Source: Oegoconia quadripuncta (Eukaryota; Arthropoda; Insecta; Lepidoptera; Autostichidae). Taken from it: a stretch of 64,000 nucleotides of DNA. The stretch lies in NCBI GenBank assembly GCA_949316235.1, contig OX438747.1, positions 30,136,618 to 30,200,617 on the forward strand, given 5' to 3'. Positions within the stretch are counted from its first letter, which is position 1, and every line of letters begins with the position of its first letter. Of the stretch, positions 33,101 to 45,100 are shown one piece after another. A model generated the notes under the pieces. It worked only from the letters and a program-made list of their open reading frames with translations. It searched no databases and was not told the origin of the DNA. Both the position numbers and the translations under genes were made by a program.

Positions 33101-36100
33101 AATGAAAACATCCATAACTCAGGAACACATGTCTGTATTCATCATACAAACATATGCCGCTAGCGGGATTCGAACCCGCGACCTTTTAGTATAGCAGTCA
33201 GAATTTTTAACCACTACACCAAACAGGTCGCCAAGGGTGTCGATTCGGATGTACAAAACCAGAGGGCCTATTACGTAAATCTAAACGTTTCAATCGGCCA
33301 TCGGCCATCGTTTACGATCATCGACCACTCGTATAAAAGTTACTGCATTACGTATGTCGTCGTTTGACACTCGTATACAATGAATGAATGATATTGTAAT
33401 TGTCTAAAAGTATTGCTACTCGACACTAGACGGCGCTATTGTGTACTTTTTTCGTTAACACCTTGGGCTAAAAGAGCGCAATAGAAAGGGATGCCCTTAT
33501 ACCCAGAATAACGTCATCTCACTCTATTTTTGCATTACATAATTTCTAACCTACCAAATTTGTACATGCAGTGCTGCCAATTACGAAAAAATTCCTCGAT
33601 TTGTGGGAAAATAGAGAGTGAGGAATAATTTAAATCGGGAATTTATCGGGGAATCAAGCCCAATAAAATTTGTAAAAGAACCCATAGTATTTTTTTTGCT
33701 AATCGTGTTACTACATTTTACTACATTTTTTACGTAATAAGAACAACAAGTTTTTAAGTTAAAGTAAAACATTAAACAACATTTTACATGAAACAATATT
33801 GTACTTCTTTAATTATCATTTCGGAGAAATTTCTGGAAAATTACGTAGGACCCATTAAAAATATTGTTTGATACATGCTTCGATCATCTACATGACTCAT
33901 ACATCATCATGTAATAAAAATAATTTTATAATAGTAGGTTATTTGTCGAAATATTCACTTTTTGGAAAAGGTATTTGTTCTACAAATAATTACTATCTAC
34001 TAATTATTTGTAGAAATTTGTAGAGCACTAGCTTAACTAATAAACGTAAAACACGTTTTTGAAATAATATTTTTTTGCAATAATAACAAAAGAATCATAA
34101 GAATTCTTAGTACCTATAGTGAATACGAATACGATTGGGGTAAACCCCGACTCACCTTTATCGTTAACGTTTGAATCGTATACGATGTGCATAGGTAATG
34201 CCGATGTCATTACTTTTGTATGAGAGATCATTCATTCATCGTCAATCGTATCGATGACACTCGCATTCGTAATCGTTTGAAAAGCGTAATAAGATTTCGC
34301 GAGTTTGACGTCGATGATCGTAATAATCGTTTACGATGGACTCATCGATTGACTTACGTAATAGATCCTCAGTTTTGGAGTGGTGCCGTCGCATCATACT
34401 GTGCCAGGGACAAAGAGACAGGACTACTTTAAAACTGGTTTTAGTTTAGTTGGTGTACATCCGAATCGACACCAATATGTATTTGTGTAGTTTATCAACC
34501 AACTGGTTCCCATAATACAAGCCTTAGTTGTTTAGTGTGGAACTAGATGGCGCTGTGTTATGTGCAAAAATATTTATTATTTGTTTTAAAAAAAATGTAT
34601 GTTTTACGTATTCTGTTGTTATTCAGTGTTATCTCAAACAAAAGCTTTGTGTCTTTCTTGAAACCATTTCAACTGTGATTTATGATGATCTTGGTGATCA
34701 TCTTATTTAAGATGATTAGGTTTCTCGAGCGCTGGTCAGATCGATTTAATTTATCCAATGAGGGTGCTACTGGACGGCATAAACCCTCTTAATTGTTGCA
34801 AAAAAGTCACCTCACCACTCCACTCACCCCATTTTGATATGACCTCAAAATCCATAATCAATAGGTTTTATGTTGACCAATGAAATGTCAAACTACTGAA
34901 CATGATCATTCACTTTTATCGGTTTCATGAGCCAACCAATCCCAGATGAGAATGTCGACAAGTGTAAGCCTGTCTTGTCTTTGATGCAGTAATTGTTTGT
35001 TTGTCGCTGTCCTTTCTTCATTGTTGGTTTATAATTGTTTTTAAATTTGATTTTTATATATGTTTTTTATTGTATATATGGATCGGCTTATTGAGTCTTA
35101 TAGAGGCTGTTGATGTGTATGTCTGTAGATTGTAATTAATAAATCTAAAAGTATTTTGGTTTGTCATTTATATTGGGTCTTTACCTATGAAATTGGAGTT
35201 TTTTTTCTTCGGTAATCATATGTACCAATTCCTGCGATTTTCAAAGCTATATCCAAATTTGTTTTATTTGCAAAATGGAATATTATTTCAAGGTTTCACA
35301 TGAAATATTTTTTAATTTCTGGGCTAAATCACATAATGAAAAAAATTTGAACAGAGCTCTTTTCATGTGCTTCCCATAATCATTTCTTAGATTCGCTGAA
35401 ACTTTTATGAAGCGATTACTTTTAAAAATTAACGCTGCTTATACTTAAGTTAATGTTATCCGTTAATACACACAAAGTTTAGCTAAATTTGGATTTGCCG
35501 CTCCCAAAAAAAAAATCAAAAATGTTTGAATGGAGAAAACAGTCTTAATGAAATTCTTCATACAAAACGCCAATTTCATAGGTAAGGACCTAATATTTAT
35601 CGAATTTGATACTTAAATCCGTAATAAGTCCGGTGGTAATGTGTTGGGCCATGAAGAAGGCTGATGAAAGAAAATTGCAGACAGTGGTGATGAGAATGTT
35701 GAGATGGGTAAGAGGGAGTTTAAGATAAGTGACACCAGTGACAGAAAAGGTGAAAGGAAATCGTTTCACTTGGTATGGACATGTTATGAGGAGGATATGC
35801 ATGTTACTAAGAGAGTGATGAATATGGATTTTATTTTTTATGCACAACGGTTTAGTACTTGGCCTCAATCACGCCTGATGTTAAGTGAAGATGAGGTCGA
35901 AGGTGGATGCGTACTGACCCGGAAACCCCCAACCATTTGGGGGACTGGCCATCTTATCTCTGACAACCGGAACACAACAATGCTATTAACATTGCTGCTT
36001 GGCGGCAGATTTAAATAAGATGGTGGTAGCTAGCCAGGCGGACATTTAAAATGCCCTTCCACCAACCAAACTGAGTACTTAAACATGTACCCCGCTTGGG

Positions 36101-39100
36101 ATAGAACGCGCGACCTCCGAATGTAAACCCAATGTTGTTTACATTGAGCCACGGAGGCGGTTTAAAGATGACAGTGGATGGCAAAGAAGAGGCAGACCAC
36201 GGAAAAGATGGATGGATTTTGTGAGGGATGACATGAACGAAAAGGGCGTGAATGATGAGGTAACCGCTGACAGAGGAGATTGGAAGAAAAAGACTGCGCC
36301 GACCCCAAAATGCTAGCAGGGCAAGAAGATGATGGTAATCCATTTATTCACCAATCCGCACTGGGTCCGCGTGGTGATTATGGCCCACACCCTCTCCTAG
36401 GCCCGTATTAATAAACTATTCTCAAGATTGAGAACAGTCTTGTAACTGGTCTCAAGTAAACGTGTTGATTAATAAACCTAACTTCAGACCTGAAAATCAC
36501 GTTCATACTCAAGCAGTACTCACTTGAGAGATCATTCATTCGCCGCTGAGGCGAATACATGAGAAGTGATCTCAGCTGAGTAGACCTCAAGATTGGTTTA
36601 TAAATTAGCACGGAGCTTGAGATAGAGTCAACTGCTTAAGACGCATCTCGGTTGATACAACCTCAAGACTTCTATTGAGATTGATACGGGCCTTAGTGAG
36701 AGGAGGCTGTGTCCCATCAGTGGGGTGTAAGACTGATGTGTAATTTTTGCAATAGAGAATTGACCATTGCTTCTCTGGGATATAAACATTTTTGCATTGA
36801 ACATTCAGTACTATGGACTTTCCAGGAGTTATCTTGGAAGGTGATGAGTGTCTTTACAAGATCTTTTGTTAATACATCACCTGATATTAATGAAGATTGT
36901 AAACTTTATATGAAACACGCTTATTCAGCTATATCCATCTAATTTTCATGCTTGATTATCTCGACAGATTTACCTCAAATTTTTCCAGTGATCTCCCGAG
37001 AATAACTTCAGTGGAGTCTATAACAGATAATGGAACGGAAACTAATGAAGCATCACAACCTATCACAGAAATTATTGAGTTGAACATACCCATACCTCAA
37101 CCTATTCCGGTCGAAGAATCGAAAGCAGCTAATAAGTCTAATGAGTCTGAACAGGATTCTATTAGCGCTAACGATAAGATCATCGAGGCCCAGAAGAAAA
37201 TTTCAAACGAGAAGGTAAGGGTAAAACTTAGCCTTAATAAGGATTAAAACAAACACAGTTTATTGATCCAGGAGCTTAGCTAATAAGTCAAAACGGGAAA
37301 ACGGATAGCGATATGTAGAACTTTCAGATGTACTTAACAATTTGGAAATTATTTGTGTTAACCCAATTAATTACTCGGTATTGAATTCCGTGATGAAGAG
37401 ATCGCTCTTAGCGATAAGGCTGCCTAATTTGTAGTTTCTATAAGATAATTAAATGTACCTTCCTTATTTAAACAATAAAGCGTATTTGATTGATTGATTG
37501 ATAAGGTCGTCAAGATACAGAAGAAAACTTCAAATGAGATGTTAAGGGTATAAATTAAATACCAAGCATCAATACTAAAGCCAAGGCATATTGACCCAGC
37601 AACTGGCGCCAGTGACTGTACTGGCCCCGTAATAGATTTGTGTAAACACTTGTGACAATGCATAGCTGGCAGATATTTTTTTTATGCACCCGGGTTGATA
37701 TTTGACCTCAATCACAACTGATGTTAAGTGAATATGAGGTCGAAGGTGGAAGCGTACTGACCGGGAAACTCCAACACATTTGGAGGACTGGCTATCTTAT
37801 CTCTGACACAACACAACAATGCTATTAACGCTGCTTGGCGGTAGATTTTGATAAGATGGTGGTAGTTAGCCGTGATGAATTTTAATTTGGTGAAGGTGAA
37901 TTTTAATTTTATCGAATTCAAATTCAAATTAAATTAATGTCAAAAATCGAATATTTATATTGACATTTTTATTCTATTTAACATTTAATTTGAATTGACA
38001 TATTTTATATTTGATTTGGCAAATTAAAGTTTATTTGGATGATGATTTAATTTATTATTATATTTGTTATTGAATGTGTGTGTAACTAATTTGTAGTATT
38101 TATAGCCGAAAGAAGTTTGATTAACTTTTTTTACTTTTGACTTTTATATTTAATTTGTTTTTAATTTGATTATTTAGTAATTTAATAAATTTTTTTTAAA
38201 TTTTAATAATTATTGAACGCCATAAATGGAAATCATGGTTGTTCATTATTTATAATAGCTTACATCTTTTCTCTGTACCTATGATTAGGCAAATAATTGA
38301 ATTATGATTATGATGGCTGGTTGATGGATGGCTGATGCAGTAATGGTTTCGTGTAAATACTTACGTGACTATACAGGGCGTCCCAAAGTTATGGGACATG
38401 AAGGGGAAGTACCTTAAATATCGTAGATAGTGAATTTTGCTCAAAGAAGACTTTATGTTATTTTTAAAAGTTAGTAATTCTGCATTCATAGATTTTCTAA
38501 AAATTACTTGCTTCGGCTGGGAATCGAACCGACTTAAATGTGAAAAAAAAAACACCCTACTTTTATGATGCCAATCGAAAGAATAGCTAAAAAATAATAA
38601 CTCTGCCTAAGTAACATAGTATTTTAAAAGAAAGGAACAACATAAAATGATTGAGTCAAATTTCAAGAAAGTTATTTATTGCCGACGACGTTCGAAAAGT
38701 AGCGATATTGGATGTATACGTACATGGATTGGTACAAATGGACCGATTAGATGGCCGGCCAGATCCCCGGACCTCACACCATTAGATTTCTTCTTTTGGG
38801 GATACGTGAAAGATATGCTATACAAAAAGCGATACGAGAACGTAGGCGAGTTGCAAACAGAATTGTGCCATATCACATCGAGTGTTCACCATAAAATGAT
38901 TAGAAAATCAACAGGCAGCGGGCTCATTAAAAGATTGGCGATTTGCGTAAGACAAGAGGGATCACATTTTGAGCATTTAATTAATTAATTTACAAAAAAA
39001 TACCTACTTAATTGACTACGGCAGTTTCATGTATGTTTTTTATTTGATTAAAATGATTAATTTCACGTTGTTCCTTTCTTTTAAAATACTATGTTACTTA

Positions 39101-42100
39101 GGCAGAGTTATTATTTTTTAGCTATTCTTTCGATTGGCATCATAAAAGTAGGGTGTTTTTTTTTTCACATTTGAGTCGGTTCGATTCCCAGCCGAAGCAA
39201 ATAATTTTTAGAAAATCTATGAATGCAGAATTACTAACTTTTAAAAATAACATAAAGTCTTCTTTGAGCAAAATTCACTATCTACGATATTTAAGGTACT
39301 TCCCCTTCATGTCCCATAACTTTGGGACGCCCTGTATAATGTATATATTTCCCATTTTAGCTAATAAGTCTGAACAGGATACTGTTGTTAAACGATAAGG
39401 TCGTCAAGGTATAGACGAAAACTTCTAATGAAATGTTAAATGTATAAATCAAATACCAAGCATCAAAGCTGAAGACAGGGTTATATTGACCCAGTAGCTG
39501 TCGACAGTGATTGTGCTGGTGCCGTAATGAACTCTTGTGACCATTTTCGTGACTATACAGCGCTGGCTCGTATATGTAGAGCACCCGTCTACATGTCTGT
39601 TTTAGTGAATAAGTTTTGAATAGGGGTACAATTTTTGAGTCGCGTTTTATTGTCAATGCAGCGAGCACGTATTACAAAAGTGGCTTCACTCTACGCTATA
39701 AAGTCTGTTTTTCATTTGTCTGAGGAAATCAATTTGTATTTCCAGGTGAAGGACACGATAACAGTAAAAGTGGTGAAACAGGAAAACTTAGAGGGCCCGG
39801 AGTTAAGAATTAAAGATGAACCAGTATCAGATGCTGAGGACTCACAACCGGATCCTAATGAGAGTGGCGCGGTTAGTTGTTATTTGTATTGCATGTTTCT
39901 TGTAAGGGTAGTTGACTTTGACAAGAACCACCATCATAAACACCAGGTGTATGAGGATATGCACAAGCTACACACACGCACGTACACCCATGCAGAGTGG
40001 ATACTCACCCACAAATTGTCGTGGATAACAGAGTTGGTTACACAATGACCTCCATTGTCTACATATAAGATTATAAAACATAATTGTATTGTGTAGCTGT
40101 TAGTTGTCCTGAATAAAATAAAATAAAAATGAAATACAAGCACGCACGAACTCACACATTGTCGCACACACAAGCTCACGCAAACACATACACATGCACA
40201 CACAGGCATGCACTCGCCCACACACAGGCACGCACACACACACACACTCTAGGATTTAAATCTATATAGCAAACTCATCGCTATAGTACCAATGTAGATT
40301 TACATATAATAACGATATAAGTAACTCAAAATCATATAATAATACTCTTTAACATAGCTTGTTAGTGATCGATGTACCTGAAATTTCAGTCGTATAATGT
40401 GTGGTAAACTTCAGAGTAAACCAAAATCGACTTACATATAACTTGTATTTTTCATGTGTAAAATTTGTTATGTGTGTGTACATGGATGCAAATAAATGCT
40501 TATCTATCTATCTATACGGAATATGCAGTATTGTCATAGGTAAGTCCAATACTAAATTTATACTTTTTCCTCAAATTGAAAATATCTTAAAAATTCATCA
40601 CATAAAATTTTTGATTAACTTTGGTAGCTATCGGGCTAGAAATACGGTTGAGTTTAGCTTATAGGGAACATCGATCTACCTACTCCGATACTAAGATTAT
40701 GTAGCAGTAAGTTACATTTGAAAGGCAGTGTCATATAAATTTGGCAAGTGGCATGGTGTTAAGATACCATAGACTCATAATAACAAGTATCTGTCAAATC
40801 AGGATAATAAAACAGATGTCCAAAACTTTCGAATCAGTTATTGGTTAGTCCTGTTACCTTATTGCACTCTGATTGGCTCTGGCAAGGTCACGTGACTAAC
40901 GACCTTGGTAGGGCCAATGGGAATGCGGTACTCCTCCCTCATAGTACAGCTAGTTGATAGAGTTAATTTAGTAACTGAGACATCTATGAGCTCTGTGGTC
41001 GATAAAACAGAAACTTAAGAAAGCTTATTATAAAGTATCAGACTGTTCAGATGTTAATCATCCTTGGACATAACCAGCTCGTTCACATGCCAAATAATGA
41101 AATATTGTGTCTTTACCTATGAAATTGGAGTTTTTTTTCTTCGTTAATCATATGTACCAATTCATGCGATTTTCAAAGCTATATCCAAATTTGTTTTTTA
41201 TTTGGAAAATGGAATATTATTTCAAGGTTTCACATGAAATATTTTTAATTTCTGGGCTAAATCACATAATAAAAAAAATTTGAACAGAGCTCTTTTCATG
41301 TGCTTCCCATAATCATTTCTTAGATTCGCTGAAACTTTTATAAAGCGGTTACTTTTAAAAATTAACGCTGCCTATACTTAACTTAATGTTACCGATAATA
41401 CACACAAAGTTTAGCTAAATTTGGATTTGCCGTTCCCAAAAAAAATCTAAATGTTTATATGGAGAAAATAGTCTAAATGAAATTCTTCATACAAAACGCC
41501 AATTTCATAGGTAAGGACCATATAAAAACCTTTTTGTAATATAAAAACCTATTTTTATAAGAGCAACCTTTTGATTGTTCTTGTTAGGGGAAAATTGCTT
41601 TTTGAACAAACAGTAGATAGACAATGTAAAATCTGACTATTTTAAGTGTACCCTGTGTACCTACAAAATAAAGCATTTTTGGCTTTGATGCAAGATACCC
41701 TTTTTTTTCACTTGAACGCTCATTTTCAGTTACACAATGAACAAGAGAAGAGCAAAGAGTCAGAGCTTATATTGAACAGCACATTCAAAGTTGAACCACC
41801 AGATGATGAACAGAAGACATACCAAATATGGAAACGATCTATTCTGCTCGTCTATAGTAGGTAAGTCGTGTCCTACGATTTTCTTCTTCAATATAAGAGC
41901 TAGCTCTTGTCGATGGGAGTAATGACCACGTCTCTCTACTTGATACGACACGATATTTTTTTGAAGAACATTGAGGGAAAGATTGAAGGAAAGACAGGAA
42001 GGGGAAGATCTAGACGCAATTACTTGAATATTATGGAATCAATGGACCTGAATTAAATTTACTTAAGCCATACCTTGACATTAATAATAATAAAATTCAT

Positions 42101-45100
42101 TTATACAGGATAAGTTTTTTTACCGTAAGGAAAAAACAATAGGGCATATTAGATAAGTGAAATAGAAGGTATTGGCATATGTTGTATCGTCATCGAATAA
42201 AGCTTTGTGTCATTTGACGGTCGCGTTTGTAGCCACATAATTGCATCATTACATTAAATGACGACCGATTGGTGTAGTGGATAGTGACCCTATCAGCGAA
42301 ACCAACGGTTGCGGGTTCGAATCCCGCGAGGGGTAAATGTTTGTGTGATGAATACGAACATTTATTCCCGAGTCTTGGATATTTATATAAATATTTATGT
42401 ATGTTTATCCGTTATCTAGTAACCATAGCACAAGCTTTGCTTAGTTTGGGACTAGATGATTGGTGTAAGTGTTCGAAATATTAAAAAAAAAAAAAAAAAA
42501 ACATAAAAGTTTGGAGAAAATATTAGTTCCAAATAAATTTCGCATGACAGGAACCCCACGAATTCCGCCAGTCGCATATCAATCTCCGGCCGGCGCGTGT
42601 TGTCGATGGTGGATTGAAAAAATAGATAAACTACCTATGCCTTCTATTTCACTTACCTAACATGCCTTCTATTTCACTAACCTAACATGCCTTCTATTTC
42701 ACTAACCTAACATGCCTTCAATTTCACTTACCTAACATGCCTTCTATTTCACTAACCTAACATGCCTTCTATTTCACTTACCTAACATGCCTTCTATTTC
42801 ACTAACCTAACATGCCTTCTATTTCACTTACCTAACATGCCTTCAATTTCACTTACCTAACATGCCTTCTATTTCACTAACCTAACATGCCTTCAATTTC
42901 ACTTACCTAACATGCCTTCAATTTCACTTACCTAACATGCCTTCTATTTCACTTACCTAACATGCCTTCAATTTCACTTACCTAACATGCCTTCTATTTC
43001 ACTTACCTAACATGCCTTCAATTTCACTTACCTAACATGCCTTCTATTTCACTAACCTAACATGCCTTCTATTTCACTAACCTAACATGCCTTCTATTTC
43101 ACTTACCTAACATGCCTTCAATTTCACTTACCTAACATGCCTTCTATTTCACTTACCTAACATGCCTTCAATTTCACTTACCTAACATGCCTTCAATTTC
43201 ACTTACCTAACATGCCTTCAATTTTACTTACCTAACATGCCTTCAATTTCACTTACCTAACATGCCTTCTATTTCACTAACCTAACATGCCTTCTATTTC
43301 ACTAACCTAACATGCCTTCTATTTCACTAACCTAACATGCCTTCTATTTCACTTACCTAACATGCCTTCTATTTCACTAACCTAACATGCCTTCTATTTC
43401 ACTTATCTAACATGCCTTCTATTTCACTTACCTAACATGAGAACCATCCATTACTCAGATCCACATATCCGTATTCATCATACAAACATACTATACATAA
43501 TAATTACATTAAATTTTTTTACTCGGAAACAAAATTTTTAAGGCTAGTTTTTTTAATGAATTATTTATTTTATTGTCATGTACGTGCAATTGCCAAAGTT
43601 TGTCGGGTTAATTTTGTTAGACCTTATATGTATTTATTTACAAAAAAAAAAAAGGATTTGTGTAGTATATATTAGACTGGGTGGACCAGTCTTCAGAGTA
43701 CACACAGTATAAATGGAAAAAGAGCGGAAGATGCGTAAATAAACATATAATCAAAGTAATACAAGGAAACTATACAAAACAGGAGAAGCCTCACAGTCAC
43801 AAGTGTCAATGCTGGGACGTCAGAACACATTCTATAATATTTGAATTGATATACAAACTCTAACACGCCCCCTCAATTCACAGTTGTAACTCTTAACCCC
43901 ATGCCATACATACATTTGTAATGCTTACCAGTAGGTAAAGCTTTGGTAAGTACATCAGCCAACATCAAATCTGTCGACACATACTTTAGGTCCACTACTT
44001 TGTCCCTGAGTACGTCCCTGATAAAATGAAATTTTATGTCTATGTGCTTACTACGCGCATGATAGACCGGATCTTTGGCAAGACAAATCGCCCCCTGGTT
44101 GTCAGCATAGATTGTAGTTCTAGCTAATTCCAAAAAACCTAATTCTTTTAGTAAGCTACTCAGGTAAAGACCTTCTTTCATAGCTTCCGATGTACTAACA
44201 TATTCGGCCTCAGTAGATGACGTCGCAACAGTTCGCTGCTTTTGCGATCGCCAGGAAACTGCTGCACCTCCTAAAATAAAAACATAGCCAGAATAGGCAC
44301 GACGATCAATTAAACAATTCCCATAATCCGCATCTGTGTACGCTATTAACGATTGACCTGTCCTTTTAAATCTAAGACGATAGTCAATTGTTCTTTTTAA
44401 ATATCGAAGAACTCTCTTAGCAGATATCCAATGTACATGGGTAGGACAATTTGAAAACTGAGCAAGTTTCGACACTGTGTTAGAAATATCAGGCCTGGTA
44501 CCGACACTTAAATACATCAAGGTTCCTATTAATTGCCGAAAAGGCCATTTTTCTTTACATATTGTATCGCCCTCACTTTGACTCTGTCCTTGATTCTGAA
44601 GACTCTGGTTCTTGCTAGCTTGAAAGTTTAAACCAACTTCAAATGGCGTAGACACGGTGTTACAGTATATCAACCAACTGGTATCCAGAATTCAAGCCTA
44701 GTTGCTTAGTATGGAACTAGATGGCGCTGTGTGTATGTCGATAATTATTTATTTATCATGACGCATCCACTCCCGTCGGGTTAAATGTTCACCCAGCTCA
44801 TGGAGATCCTAACATTGTTTCTGTATGTTACAGGCTGCGCTCCCACAAATTCGCCTCCCGCTTCCTCCACCCGATAACAGAAGCAATCGCCCCCAATTAC
44901 AGCCTCGTGGTCAAGAGGCCGATGGACCTTAACACCATCAGGAGGAAGATAAGGAATGGCGTCATCAAGTAAGATCATTTTTAAACGACTTCAAAAAAGG
45001 AGGAGGTTCTGTATTCGGGGCGTATTTTTTTAGATACTGACCACGATATTTGTTTGTAGTGGTTAGAAACTCTACTGGTATACCAATAGGTCGCGGGTTC

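Larger units (their letters stand above)
42113..43439. repeat. MITE-P carrying a SINE and an expanded end
   Basis: The left end TTTTTTTACCGTAAGGAAAA leads into the family body. SINE-C (42261-42490) interrupts it. The body resumes (CAATCTCCGGCCGGCGCG) and, at ACTACCTATGCC, runs into a 25-bp tandem array replacing the normal right end. Confidence 0.75.
43630..44755 (+). repeat. SINE-A (5'-truncated) split by a copia fragment
   Basis: The left part ends TGTGTAGTATA at 43669. The right part resumes GTATATCAACCAACTGG at 44665 and ends AACTAGATGGCGCTGTGTG. Confidence 0.8.

Noticed and set aside
36709..36942. Open frame with a Cys-x2-Cys...His-x4-His pattern ([22 protein letters not shown])
   Set aside because: The frame begins in a LINE 3'-end remnant (GGAGGCTGTGTCCCATCAGT), has no splice support, and the rest is not zinc-finger-like. 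Spacing could be chance.
37360..37510. GATAAGG direct repeats as a target-site duplication of a LINE
   Set aside because: The left GATAAGG seems to belong to the LINE 3' region itself, so the match is not evidence for a duplication.
39934..40245. Cys/Val-rich open frame in the CA-repeat region
   Set aside because: Low-complexity translation of (CA)n-type sequence.
42636..43435. CRISPR-like array
   Set aside because: Units are directly adjacent 25-bp repeats with no unique spacers, in a eukaryotic intron. It is a minisatellite.
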